Positions 10,982 through 22,800 of a stretch of 64,000 nt of DNA are shown here, piece by piece (position 1 is the first letter of the stretch; the number at the start of each line of letters is the position of its first letter). A model generated the notes under the pieces. It made no database searches. It saw only the letters and a program-made list of their open reading frames with translations, and had not been told where the DNA came from. Source of the stretch: Larix kaempferi. Lineage: Eukaryota > Streptophyta > Pinopsida > Pinales > Pinaceae. The stretch lies in the NCBI GenBank assembly GCA_027924585.1, contig BSBM01000600.1, positions 16,637,501 to 16,701,500 of the forward strand, given 5' to 3'. The translations under genes and the position numbers were made by a program.

Positions 10982-12058
10982 TCAAATTGAGCCATTAGGA
11001 TTTAACGTTTCAATGATATAGGGTCCCATCCATTCTGTATGCAAATTCTTTGGCTTCCCTTTTACTCGGCTATTATAGAGGAGTGCTAAATCTCCAACTG
11101 ACAGATTCTTTTGTTTGATATTTCTATCATGCCATGCTTTCTGTTGTTGTTTTGGCACTCTTTGATGTTCTATTTCCAACTGTCGACTTTCATCCAGCTT
11201 TGACAGTTGTAATAGTCATTCATGTCAAGTATCTTCAACGTCGATATGTAGAGCTGTTGCAATGGTCAGTGCTTGTCGTCGAAAATGTAACGGAACGACA
11301 GCCTCTTGCCCATAGACAAGTGAGAATGGTGTCTGTCCTGTCGTTTTCTTATATGTTGTTCTATATGCCCAAAGGACAGCAGGTACTTTATCGTCCCAGT
11401 CATCTTTCTCTATGTTGCAAATTTTCATCAGTCCTTTTGTAAGTGTTTTATTGAACGATTCTACTGCGTCGTTCGACTGAGGGTGATATGCTGTGCTTAT
11501 TCTATGATCAACTTCAAATTCCTTAGTCAATGCTTCAATGGTTTTACATACAAAGTACGTACCTTGGTCACTTATCAATGTTATGGGGCATCCAAAATGC
11601 GTTATGATGTTTTCATAAATAAATTTAGCGGCAACTTCACTTGAACATGTTTCGACTGGTTCTGCTTCTGCCCACTTGGTATCATATTCGACAATAGTGA
11701 TAATATACTGAGCACCTGTTCATCTTCCTACTACTGGAAATGGTCCAATAAAATCGATAGCCCAAATTTTAAATGTTTGGCTAGGGTTGATTGGGATCAA
11801 TGGAATTTCTATTCTTAGTAGTGGTCGGCCCATGCGCTGACATTTATCACACTTAGATACAAATTCTCGATAGTCTTTATGAACTATCGACCACCAAAGT
11901 CCTGCCTGCAAGATTTTTCTAGCTATTATGTCTATGTGATAATGTCCTCCCGCTGGTCCAGCATGGGCTTCCGTAAGTATATCCTGTCTTTCATGCTCAA
12001 GTGCACATCGGTGTAATATATCATCTAGGCCAATTTTATAGAGGAATCCATTGATCAA
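10982..12058 (-). pseudogene. Gypsy-1 integrase
   Basis: Segment 12058-11720 holds the HHCC zinc region (HRCALEHERQDILTEAHAG… CDKCQRMGRP) and the first catalytic part WAIDFIGPF. Segment 11578-11225 holds SDQGTYF, TAYHPQSNDAVESFNKTL and LWAYRTT, so the D-D-E triad positions are still readable. 11179-10982 gives the C-terminal region (LSVGDLALLYNSRVKGKP, WMGPYIIE) and ends in NPNGSI. No chromodomain follows. Stops at 11720 and 11225 break the frame. Integrase inserts the cDNA into host chromatin. Confidence 0.85.
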
Positions 12059-13553
12059 AGTGTAGGGGCTTCTTTCATTGCTAATATATTCCTCTTTTTC
12101 TCATTCATTCCCTTAAGAGCTTGCCCATTTTCAAGAAATTGTGCAATTTCTGTAAGTTCTGAAGGGACTACTTCAATACGAAACAAGTGTGCATCCGGTA
12201 AGTCATCTTCAATTCCTGTCAGTTCTTCTCCTGTGTCGACTCTCGACAGATGGTCTGGTCCGACATTAGCTTTTCCAGGTCGAATGATTATTTCGAATTC
12301 AAATTCTTGAAACAGTAATAACCAGTGACATAGTCTCCCGTGATGCAATGGTTTATTGACTAAGTATTTTAAAGCTTGGTGATCTATATAAAATACAAAG
12401 GGATTAGCCAATAAATAATGACGGTATTTCTGAAGGGAAAATACCATACCTAATGCTTCTCTTTCGGTCGTAGAATAATTTCTTCCAGCTTTATTCAATT
12501 TTCGACTGCTGAATGGATTAGGATAATCCATGTCATCATCTCCGGGTTGTGTTAGAATGGCTCCTACTGCTATTCCATATGCATCAATATGTACATGAAA
12601 TTTCTTTAACCAATCCGGAAATTGAAGGATCGGTGCTTCGACCATTTTTCTTTTCAATGTGTTGAATGAAATGTTGCATTCCTCCATCCATCTATAATCT
12701 CGATCATCTTTTAGCAATTCTTCGAGAGGATAATTCATATCGGAATAGTGTCTGATAAACTTCCTGTAATATCCGATATGACCCAATAGGATTCGTACTT
12801 GTTTCGGATTAACTGGAGACTTTAGGTCGAGGATTATTTTGATCTTCGTGTAATCGACCTTGATTCCTTCTTTGCAAACTACATGGCCAAGTAATATGTC
12901 GATAGGTGTCGCGAAGATGCACTTTTTAATGTTCAGGGATAGTTGTATATGTCGACATCTTTCCAACATTAGTCGGAGCCACTTGCAGTGAACTTTCAAC
13001 ATTGTATAAATTGCCCAATCATCAAAGTATACAGCCATGGTTTTGTAAATATATTCTTGAAATGCTTTGACGACAATTCTTGAGAAGACCGCAGGTGCGT
13101 TATTCAAAATGAAAGGCATGAATTTATATGGGAATGACCCAAATTGCACACAAATGTTGTCTTTTTCTGATCTTCTTTTTCTATAGGTACTTGGTTGTAC
13201 CCCGAGAATCCATCCATGAAAGAGTAACACTCATGCCCTGCAACTTCATTAATAATTTCATCTTCAAAGGGGGTAGGGAAGGGATCTGTTAGTGTTACCT
13301 TATTTAGCTCCCTAAAGTCGACACAGATTCTCAATCGTGTCGAATCTTGTTTCTTTGGCTGAACGACCATTGGACTTTCCCACTCCGACTGGTCAATAGG
13401 ATATATGATTCCTGCAACAAGCATGATATCGATCTCCTTTTTGACAATATCCTTATATTTGTGAGCAAGTTTGTAGGGTCTTTTCTTTATGGGTCTGGTG
13501 TCAAGTTTAATATCAATTTTCATCTCACCGATTTCCTTTACAAGTCCTTTCAA
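12055..13553 (-). pseudogene. Gypsy-1 reverse transcriptase and RNase H
   Basis: 13553-13104 encodes the RT fingers (SEWESPMVVQPKKQDSTRLR, CVDFRELNKVTL, YSFMDGFSGYNQ). A frameshift near 13,140 moves the frame to one that continues FGSFPYKFMPF, the catalytic box VYFDDWAIY (YFDD), LLGHIGYYRKFI, then RNase H (HVHIDAYGIAVGAIL, STTEREALGMVFSL, IDHQALKYLV). The last open stretch ends at 12055. The YxDD motif is intact; the frameshift and flanking stops inactivate the copy. Confidence 0.9.
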
Positions 13554-13631
13554 GTCTTTATAGTCTTGAGCAAAAATGTCTTGGAATTCTTTGAGAATAC
13601 TGGATATTTCTGCTGTTTATTCCTCATTCTA

Positions 13632-14114
13632 CTAATCGCCAATTTTTGTCATTTTCGGTTGGTCATCATTTGAAATATCTACTTCCATTGTTTTAATCTT
13701 CGTGTCCATCCATTCTGGTGCACAACTGTTACTTATCTGTTTTTTGCCTTCTTTTATTTGTGTGAAAGTTGGTGGAAAGTATTTTTTTGATAACCTTTCG
13801 GGTTCATCTGTTTTTACAATCTTTGTGCTTAATATTGTTCTTACGAGATTTGACACACTGGGATGACCCTTTCCCGATTGAAAACTTTTTCCTACTGACA
13901 TCTCTATTTCTAGACTCAGTCTTGTCGAGTGTTGTTTTTCTGTCGTATTTATATTGTAGCAAGTGTTAGGTGGGTGCATACTCTTCTATTTGTCTCCAAG
14001 TGTTAAATTTTCTGTTGGATGCATAAATTCTTTGATGCTTTTGCTTGCTTCGACCATTCTCTCATCCTGCGGAGAAAACTGGAAATCCGTAATAAAATTT
14101 TCTTTTAGGTCTTT
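13632..14114 (-). pseudogene. Gypsy-1 linker between the gag-like module and RT
   Basis: In frame with the upstream protease and downstream RT, with stops at 14115 and 13632. Polar, Lys/Ser/Thr-rich, with no recognised domain (SIGKG-like and KYFPPTFTQIKEGKK segments). Confidence 0.5.
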
Positions 14115-14530
14115 CTAGAAGAAATTTTCTCCTCTTGCTTCTTCCATCTTGCACCATTTGTTAGGTAGATCATCGAGTGTTCTGGGGAAGAGGTGAGGCC
14201 ATTTTCTTTCATCTTTATAGCCTAATTTTCTCCATTCTTTTCGGCAACAGTCAATGTGAGCTTCAGGGTTTCGTCCTTGTGTAAACAAGGGAATGTCAAC
14301 CTGAGTCATCAATTTTCTTCCTCCAAACTTTTCTATGAAAGATGTTGATGCAGTATTCCAATTTTGGAGTTTCAACTGATGAGTGTCCCACCATCTCGCA
14401 GCTTGACCAGTAAATGTCTCTACCAAACTTTGTAGTCGACCTTGCTCTCTGACATGTTTTGATACCTGTTCGACATGGACATCAGGTGAATCACATTCTT
14501 TATATCTTAATGTCGAGCTACCGTATTGTA
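14115..14530 (-). pseudogene. Second gag-like module of Gypsy-1, between protease and RT
   Basis: Reads SPDVHVEQVSKHVREQGR, FTGQAARWWDTHQ, FIEKFGG, EWRKLGYKDERKWPHLFPRT and LDDLPNKWCKMEEARGENF. The pattern of a Trp-Trp after a G.AA segment, an aromatic F…FGG and an alpha-helical tail resembles retrotransposon Gag (Retrotrans_gag) core domains. It is in the same frame as gag and protease upstream and RT downstream, so it is an integral part of the polyprotein and not a later insertion. Role unknown; capsid-like function is inference. Confidence 0.6.
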
Positions 14531-14561
14531 CATTTTTATCTGGAACAAGTGTTGGATATGC

Positions 14562-15250
14562 TCACATTTTTCGTTCGAAAATCTTCGGTGTGTAAGATAC
14601 TAAGAGACACTTCTTTATTTGCTTCCTTGAGATGGCTTCCACAGTCCAGCATTCTTTTGCATGCAAATCGTAATTCTCTATTTGCCAGTCATAGAGTTCT
14701 GCATCGGAATTGTATCCGAGTGAGATAGGATCTCCGAGATGAAGTTCTCCTTGGGTGTTTGGCTCAATGCGATCTTCATTATTGTCTATTCGGTAAATCT
14801 GTCGGACATCATTATCGACTTCTGTAGGTTCTGACCAAATTTCTCCCTGAGATGGGAAGATTAGTACGATAACATTCTGACCATTGCCTTTCAACTTGAT
14901 ACGGCTTTTATCTAAGGAAATTGAGGCCTTCCTCTTTCGTCCCCATGGTCGACCGACCAATGCAGGGAATGAGATTGCATCATCTTTTGGGGTGATGATT
15001 TCTAAATCTACTATCGTCGTGATACCTTTAATGGAAGTTTTAACTCCTTTCCATACTCCAATTGGCTCAATTAATCCTTGACCTGCGAGTTTTAAGTAGA
15101 TGCCTGATTCCTGTAGTTCAGTTCAACCGAGTTGGTCCCAGGTATCACAAGTCATGATATTCAATTGGGATCCAAAATCAAGTATGACTTGATGTACATG
15201 ATATCCATTTATGTCGAGATCGACTAATGGGTTGGCGTCATTTTTCTCTT
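14562..15250 (-). pseudogene. Gypsy-1 aspartic protease
   Basis: The active-site region reads VILDFGSQLNIM (D-F-G-S in place of D-[ST]-G-A), followed by TWDQLG, GITTIVDLEIITP and FPALVGRPW, the order found in plant Gypsy retropepsin-like domains. One stop follows TWDQLG (near 15,125). The protease would process Gag-Pol. Confidence 0.75.
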
Positions 15251-15260
15251 TTTGTTTTAG

Positions 15261-17093
15261 TCAGCAAATTTTTTTAGTTTGTCTTTGCTCGACATGTTTT
15301 ATTTTATGCAACAAGTCAATCATTTTTCCTACAGCTTCTTCATTTGAAATTAATTTGAGCAATTCATTGAGAACATCTTCATGTGTTGCTAAGTCATGAA
15401 ATATGTCGGATGCATCTTTGTACACAGGTTTTTGTTTTATAGGATTTGGATAATCCTCCTTATCGACAATTCTAGTTATCTGAGGTTTATCTTGACCAAT
15501 GTGAGTGCCTTGCCTTGTTACAATTTGCAAGTTTTTTGTACGAAGCACATCATTTTTTTGGATACAAGATAAAACATGAACATTCTTTTTATTATTTATT
15601 TTCGCGATCATGATAGGGCAATCCTCTAAATAGTGATCGCCTACCCCACACTTTGTACAAAATTTAAGATCAGTTCTTTCCTTATAAGGGCATTATGCAT
15701 GCCGATTATTCTCATTGAAACATGTAAAACATGCACCAGGTCGACCAGATCGAATTCCTCGACCTCCACTACCACAACTGCGACTCTGGTATCAACTGTG
15801 TCTATTGTAGCCATCATATCGCCGATCGTACCGTCGATCATTATACCTTGGGTATCTGTCATTCCTGTTTTGATTGTACTGGTTATTTCTTCCATCATTT
15901 CTCTCGAATCTGTCGTTTGTTGGATTTCTGTCTTGGTTATGATCGACAGAATTTGTCTAGTACACTGCATGATAATTTTGCCGATTTTTCAGGTTCAGAT
16001 GGCATTCTTCAATTGTATGTGTATTCACTTCACAAATTTGACACCATCTTGACTTTTTATTTTTTAGATTGTATGAACAATCATTTGTGGTATGTGAATC
16101 ATACTCTTTGCATAGATTGCAAAAACATCTAGATTGAATAAGTTTTACTTCTTGTCGCCGATCCTCAATTCGACAAGAATCTTTGGTATGTCCTGAAGTT
16201 CGACAAGTTGTACACCATAGTTTTGGTCCTTTTAACGTCATATTTCTGATTGCTTGATCCATACTTTCAAGGAATTCATCGACGTGTCTATCCATAGATA
16301 CTAAAGGGTATTCGTCATCCATTTCAATTTCTAGTGCTACTCTTAGTGCATCTGCATATGTATTAACATTTTGTCGACGGACATGTATTCTGATTTTATT
16401 GATTAAACCAACAATAAACCATTTGATTAATAGTTTTTCTTCGATTTCATAGTCTAATTTGCTTAGGAGGTCTTTAAACCTCTTGTCGTATTCCTTGACA
16501 GTTTTTGTCGGCTTTTGGACTGTCGTCTTTAGTCGTTCTGCCACCAGGTATGTCGCATCTTCAATCATAAAGAAGGATAGAAAGCTTTGTTTGATTTGTG
16601 CTTTTGTTGCATTTGGTGATTTTGCTACATACCCCATGTACCATGTCAGTGCTCTTTTTCTTAACGAACCAACAAATTGAGCAATCTGTCTTTCTTCATT
16701 GGTAATTTGATTGGCTGTCCACATTGCTTTGCACACAAACCAATGTCTTCTTGGGTCTTTGTCTCCTTCATAGAATGGAAGGTGTGCTATTGTGTGTGCC
16801 ATGTCTGCTGGTGTATTATTCTGAGAATTTGATGCAGGTGTGGGTGGGTTATTTCCACAATCAACACTTGGTGCTTCGTTAATTTGGATTAGTTGTCTTT
16901 ATAGACTTGGTTCTCTGTCTTCAGAATCAATAACTATATCTTCTTCGATATCACTAGATCTGTCTTCTTCAACCACTTCTGTCGAAATCCAGTTAAATTT
17001 TTTCTTGAACAAGATTTCACTAAATCTCGGGCTATCCGACTTGCTTTTTGAGTCGCTCACACTTGGTATTGGCAGGGGGGGGCGCTTCCTCAT
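15261..17093 (-). pseudogene. Gypsy-1 gag with a multi-knuckle nucleocapsid
   Basis: Frame runs from MRKRPPLPIPSVSD (17093) with stops at 16899, 15957 and two more before 15,640. The capsid core contains LPFYEGDKDPRRHW, AQFVGSLRKRALTWYMG and VKEYDKRFKDLLSKL. The C-terminus carries five knuckle-like motifs: CTTCRTSGHTKDSC, CNLCKEYDSHTTNDC, CQICEVNTHTIEEC, a degenerate CFTCFNENNRHA, and CTKCGVGDHYLEDC. Three fit CX2CX4HX4C exactly. An Arg/Asp/Tyr-rich linker (RYDRRYDGYN) separates the third and fourth. Most plant Gypsy Gags have one or two. Confidence 0.85.
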
Positions 17094-18288
17094 GCTATGA
17101 GTACACTAGATGAAAACTTATATTTGAAAATTTGGGTTGAAAAGATACCCAATTTCCTTCCTCCGGTCGATGAATCAATAGTCTATTAATATCATCACCT
17201 TCTATGCTTCGACGACTCCAAATTCCCGACTGACTAGCATGGAGACCAAGATTTTCTTCGACAATTTCTTCCATCCAAACGATTTGTGTTAAGCAAAATG
17301 GAGACAGAGGTGCTACCATTTCAGTTATTTGAACGTGGAGAGCTCTACCACACTCTATCCACAAGTCTTCATCCATCGATGACAGTTCTTCTTCGACACC
17401 CTGATCATCGTGGTCTCGGCTTGATTTTGACAGATTCTCTTCTGCATCTATCATGGCATTTGATCCTCACGTCCTCCAGAGTGCAATTTCCTTCTCCCGC
17501 AGCTCTTCACGTCGCTGCCTCCTTTTTTCTCTTTCGATTTTCTGAATATCTAGGGTGCTTTAAGTGACTCAAAAATTTGCCTTTGTCTGATTTTTTTCCA
17601 CTGCTGGTCATGTCATTTGTCATATGTCAAGTTTCATCAAACTAGGTACATCAGAGCATGGTTCATCACCCCCCCAATGCCGGCCCGAAGGTTTCTAGAC
17701 TATTGGGGAAGCGCAGACCATCATTTGTTCAAGAAAAATTCCCATTCGCACTCCTTTACAAATTTTCCCCACTTACGTTCTTTCTCCTCCCAGTTAGAGT
17801 TTGGAAGGGGCGGGAGTAGAAACGGTCTTGTTTCGACAATATGTGCGACACCTTTGTCAATCAAAAATTTAAACAATAATGTCAGCAGAGAACACAGAAA
17901 TTGATCAACTAATTCGGTGAAGAACTTTCTTCTTATTTCATCTACCGAGACTCGATTTTCGATCACCTGTTCTTCACATAAATATCATGCAATATTTTTG
18001 CACCACTTCGACAAATTTGTACGTTTTCCATTGATCATCTTCGACAATAGCTTCCGCTCTGCTTCATCAACTGGTCTGTTCATCCAGAAGTTTCTTCAAT
18101 GCGGTCGGCACGGATTCTACAAATCTCTCATGTGTCTCGGAGAAGAATCGATCTCTCGCTTGGCCAATCATCAGCTTGTTACGTCGCGCATATTTATGTA
18201 GGTAATTCACGATTTTCTTCTCCCACCAGTCTCTAATCTCCTATTCTTATATCATAGGTTATGTTGCTAGTAATTTTTCATGTATCAA
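17094..18288 (-). other. Gypsy-1 5' leader
   Basis: Between PBS and gag. It contains a 119-codon stretch (17454-17095, acidic N-terminus MIDAEENLSKSSRDHDDQG) and a smaller one (17966-17721), both in frames different from gag and without known domains. It may be an untranslated leader or extra small ORFs. Confidence 0.45.
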
Positions 18289-18303
18289 CCGGCAATGGAA
18301 CCA
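18289..18303 (-). other. Primer-binding site of Gypsy-1 (tRNA-Glu-like)
   Basis: Minus strand TGGTTCCATTGCCGG, two nucleotides after the 5' LTR end. It matches the complement of plant tRNA-Glu 3' ends (TGGTTCCGTTGCCGG) at 14 of 15 positions. Confidence 0.7.
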
Positions 18304-18305
18304 TA

Positions 18306-18646
18306 TTTTGTAGTCCCAAGGTTCACATGGTTATCATGGATACATTACATAATATAAGCAAACATACACAATGACACAGATACAAGAAGCGAGCGAGAGA
18401 GAGGGACAAGCCTTTATATTAACCAGCAAGAGCAGAATACTATCATAGAACCAATCTCTCTTAGTACATCGGCTCACTAGCCTAGATATATATATATATA
18501 TATATATATGCAAATACAGTTACATAATTTTCTGTCGGTTTATCCAACCGACCCAACCTATACTAGTCGATGCGACCTATCGACATTTGTTGCAGAGTGG
18601 TCGGGCGGAGGGCCTAGTTGACAGGCCGACCTAGGCCCCTCCAACA
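18306..18646 (-). repeat. 5' LTR of Gypsy-1 (341 bp)
   Basis: Pairs with 6407-6773. The PBS lies at its left side, which sets the element on the minus strand. Confidence 0.93.
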
Positions 18647-18924
18647 GAGTCCCATCCCAGAGGGGAGGATGGAGACCAACCAAGTTTTCCACATCAACAA
18701 AAATATTCGAGACCAACTTTACAGAAATAAGCAAGGACTTCCACAAAACCTCGAAAGGTTGATAGTCAAAACAATGCTAACCAAGATAACAGGAAAAATA
18801 TAGAGACATAGACATGATTCAGGCCTCGCTAAAGAGCCGAAAAACTAACTGACGAGAAACACAGTGCCGAAGCATAATCATAACAAGACATACCAAAAAA
18901 CCCAATTAGTTGATCCACACCAAC

Positions 18925-19515
18925 CTACTGCTCAGGGCTTGAAGTCCCAGAAACCCCATGACTGGCATCCTGTGGAGGTTGGATGGTAAGGTCTTCCATC
19001 AATGCTTCCAGAGTGCTAGTATTCTCCATTTCGCTTTGTTGATTCTCCTTCATACCTGCAATAATATCTTGCATATTACGGGCAATATTCTCCCTGATAT
19101 GTAATTCATGGGCAAGTAGAATCCTACAAGCCCAGAAGGGGCTAGCCATAACCTAATAAACCAGCTGAGTCTCAACCTCTTCCAGCAGAGCAATTTCTAT
19201 GTAGGCTATCTGGTTACAAATGGCTGACAGTGTTTCCTCCAGATAGAAATGAGCCCAGTCGAAACGCTGAGGGTTGGCATTCTCTTAGGGGTTGGACTGA
19301 GAGGAAGGACCTTCACCAGCATGTCTCCCCCTACCCCCAGGATTTATGCCAGTCCCATGGCGACTTCTCATCTGGATACGGGGAGGCATAATTCGCAGAA
19401 AAATGGACCCAGATGTCATTGAAAAACAACCTTTTATATGAAGCCAATTAATCCACAAGTTAAACTCAAACCACATGCCGGGAGGCAAGGATAAGCAGAC
19501 AATTTTGAATTGCAT
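18925..19515 (-). pseudogene. Possible third ORF of the LINE
   Basis: Downstream of ORF2 and inside the LINE, one frame stays open from 19515 to 18925 except for two stops (19285-19287 TAA, and TAG near 19,150). From the internal ATG at 19389 it reads MPPRIQMRSRHGTG, a Gly/Arg-rich start (NPGGRGRHAGEG), then an amphipathic helical region (YLEETLSAICNQIAYIEIAL; HIRENIARNMQDIIAGMKEN) and an acidic/polar end (SGTSSPEQ). About 155 codons. No family recognised. It could be a captured host segment, an accessory protein or chance. Confidence 0.4.
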
Positions 19516-19886
19516 TTCTAGACCTTATTATCATTAGTAATTAATTTATAATCCTCGTTCTTGTGGCAAGAACTAAGAAGAGCACCCCTCCATAAATTCT
19601 CATGAGTGCTCAACTTAACCATTCTGTATTGATCCATGATCTCGCCTGCTTGGAATATGATGAGCCTGCAGCATTTACTACTTTCATTACCTTCGCAATA
19701 GCTGGGATCATAAATGCCTTCATCTCGGTACACGCTACTACCAATACTCATAATGGTATAATTACTCTTCTTTCGGACCCTTAGGTGAATTAAAACGAAA
19801 AGACCTAATGATCCTGTTATATAAAATCCGGTGATCTGCCAACTTCACTGCATTGAGGTGAAAAGGCATCAACTGAATATGTTGCA

Positions 19887-22800
19887 TCAAGAGGGTGTTA
19901 CGAAATTGACACGCGTCGAGTTACCTTCAGCATGTGTCCTTTCGACCCGGTTGCCATGTGATTGACGATCCTCATGGCAGGTGGTGTTCGAATTAGGACT
20001 AAGATCTACGGCTGCGATAAACTCACACCGATGGCTGGTCACGTGATTTTCCATCTCGTTCAAGGTTCCAGATTTGAACGTTACACTTGCCTTAACACCT
20101 ATATTGGCCAGTTCATCAGCTAACTTGTTTCCTTTTCTTCGAACATGAATGAAGTTGATTGCCGGAGAGGTGCTCAAGATTTCCTGAAGCTGGTTCAACT
20201 TGCCTTCCCATCTTCAATTCAAAGAGACCTTCAAAACCGCCGTACCTCTCTAAATACGTCGTGCAATGGTGATCAGAATGTTGGAGTCACCTTCCACAAT
20301 TAAAGGTAACCACTTTCTTTTAATTTCCCAGTTGATGCCATTAACCATTCCTTCTAGTTCTGCGAGGTTGTTAGTTGTTTCACCCAAGTTACCCCAAAAA
20401 GCACCTAACACCAAGCCATGATCATTTCTGATGGCTCCCCCAAATCCTGCAAGCCCCGGGTTACCTTTTGCTGCCCCGTCAAAATTGAGATTCATGGTAT
20501 CAGCTGGAGGAAGTTGCCAGAAGTTAGGGCTGGTGGATATTTCTCTGCGTTGCTACATTTCAGCATTGCCATTCGGTAAGTTGTAAATTCCCCATTCATT
20601 AAAAATTATTCTTTCTGCAGGATTTGCATTTCCATTTTTAGGGTATGGAATTTTGGTGTATAATGTTTCCTTGATGTGCATTTCAATAACCTTCCAAATT
20701 GCCTCTGTGTTTCTTTGTTTCTCCTCAAAAATTCATTGGTTTCTCTCCTTCCATATTTCCCAAACCACGAAACCCAGGAACAATTCCCAGATTCTGTTAA
20801 GCAGTTCATTTTTAAAGGGTTTAGTCTGCCAGTTGGCCAGCATCAAGTCTGGTCGGCCCAAAACTCTCGTCGATTTTCTGAATCCTTTTTCCCCCCTGTT
20901 CCAAAAGAAGGAGGATAAAGGGAACTTTTCAAGTAGATGATTAATGGTTTCACTCGCAATAGTGCACATACTATAGCTGGAGGGTCCGAAGAATCCCCTC
21001 TTATTAAGGTTTTCCCATGTCAATATTCGACGATGAATCATCAGCCAACCGAAAGTGGAAATTTTGGGCCATTGGTTCGTCTCCCAAACTTTTTTCCATT
21101 TGTCATCCCTGGGCATCCTGTCATGGCCATTCAAACAGCCTACCGCTTCTGCAATGTTGAAGTTCCTCGTGTGAGAATAACCCCATCTGATTTTTTCCGG
21201 CCCAGTGGCCCAGGGTATTTGACGTTTGAGAATTTCCTCATAGAAATTGTCCAGATTTTCTTCGGGGGTTAAGGTCTTCCACCATTGAATCGATTTCCAT
21301 TGTCTAAACCATGGTTCCTTAGGTCCTAATTCCCAAAGTTCCCTGACCTTCTCCCAGGGGCTACTCTGTAAGTATAAAAACAACTTATGATTGTCCTGCC
21401 CATCAGAGAGTCTTGGGAATTGCTGCCATGCATCATGCAGAAAGGAAGCAGAGTTGCCATCTCTTATCTCCCAAAAACTGTGATTTTTGACTAAATCACG
21501 GTTCTCCTGGGCAAGCTTCCAAATACTGGATCCGAGTTGTTCTTCGCCAAATCTGATAAGGTCCTGTTTGGGCCATCTAGGGGCATATTTCTGGTGCCAA
21601 AGTCTAGCCCATGGCTCCTCTTTGTGGGTGATCCATATCCACCATATTTTAGCCCCTAAGACTTTATTAATACACACCGGGTCACACAGACCCAGGCCAC
21701 CCAACCTCTTAGGAGTGCATAGAGTGTCCCAGTTCACCAAGGCCCATTTCCTCTGGTTAGGGGTTCCTCCCCACAAGAAGTTCCTCTGCATATTACGGAT
21801 CTTTTTCAAAACAACTTTGGGTGCCACCATCATAGAGAAGAGGTAAATTGGCATAGCCTGTAACACTGACTTGACCAAAATGAGGCATCTAGGAAAATTC
21901 AAAGCTCGGAACGTCCATAAGTCCAATTTGGCTTTGAATTTATCCAGTAGGTATTTCCAGGAGATTTGTTGGATAGTGGATTCCATCAAGGGTGCCCCTA
22001 GATATTTCGATGATAGGATTCCTTCAAAGAATTCCAAAATGCGAAGGATGTTTCTGCAATGAATTCTGGGAGTGTTGAAGAAATAAACCTTAGATTTTTC
22101 TTTATTAATTTCTAGACCACTTCCCATAAGGAAGGTGTTAAGAACATCCTTTATATTTCTGGCCTCCTGAACTGAGGAAGGTCCCATCATCATAGTATCA
22201 TCAACAAATTGTTGGTGGGTTTGAGGGATCAGTTCCTCCCCCAGGTCCAAACCCCATATAACATTGTTCTCTTGGGTCGCCCGTATCATTCTTCTTAAAC
22301 CTTCAGCCATGATAATGAAGAGGAATGGGGATAAGGGGTCCCCTTGCTGAATTCCATGGGTCGATGGGAATGGTTGTGAGGGAGTGCCATTGACCAGAAT
22401 TGAAAATAAATGGGATGATACCAAACTCATGATCCATTCCGTCCAAATGTTGCTAAAACCAAAAGATTTTAACATTTTTGCAATGAACGTCCAGTTTAGT
22501 TTATCATAGGCTTTTGATAAGTCTAGTTTTAGAAGCCTACCTAGGATTTTCTCTCTTTTAACGGAATGAATTGCTTCATGAACTAGAATAATGTCATCCA
22601 GAATTTGACGACCTTCCACGAACCCAGCTTGCTCAGGAGAAATAATTAATGGAAGAAGAGGGTGCAGCTGGTTTGCTATAACCTTTGTAATAATTTTATA
22701 GATCACATTGCAGAGAGCTATGGGTCTAAACTTTCCAGGATCCTCTGTTCTAGTTTCCTTAGGAATAAGCATGAGAAAGGTGGCATTAAGAGCTTTGAGA

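Larger units (their letters stand above)
6407..18646 (-). mobile_element. Gypsy-1: complete-structure Ty3/Gypsy element with a long 3' ORF
   Basis: Both LTRs share the right end CCTCCAACA and the left end beginning TGTTGTAGTCCC (TTTTGTAGTCCC in the right copy). Terminal inverted repeat is TGTTG…CAACA. Flanks are cAGTC (6402-6406) and gAGTC (18647-18651), a 5-bp target duplication with one mismatch. Order on the minus strand is LTR, PBS, gag, protease, gag-like module, RT, RNase H, integrase, long 3' ORF, PPT, LTR. Integrase and RT character plus an ORF after integrase suggest the non-chromovirus Athila/Tat side of plant Gypsy (inference). By eye the LTRs differ at roughly 6% of aligned positions. 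Confidence 0.92.

Noticed and set aside
14115-14530. A nested insertion of another element's gag
   Set aside because: Same reading frame as the upstream protease and downstream RT over several kb, and no target-site duplication or LTR remnants at its ends.
20653-20940. Plus-strand ORFs opposite LINE ORF2 (20653-20940, 21487-21846 and similar)
   Set aside because: Antisense shadows of the RT/zinc region; no domains.
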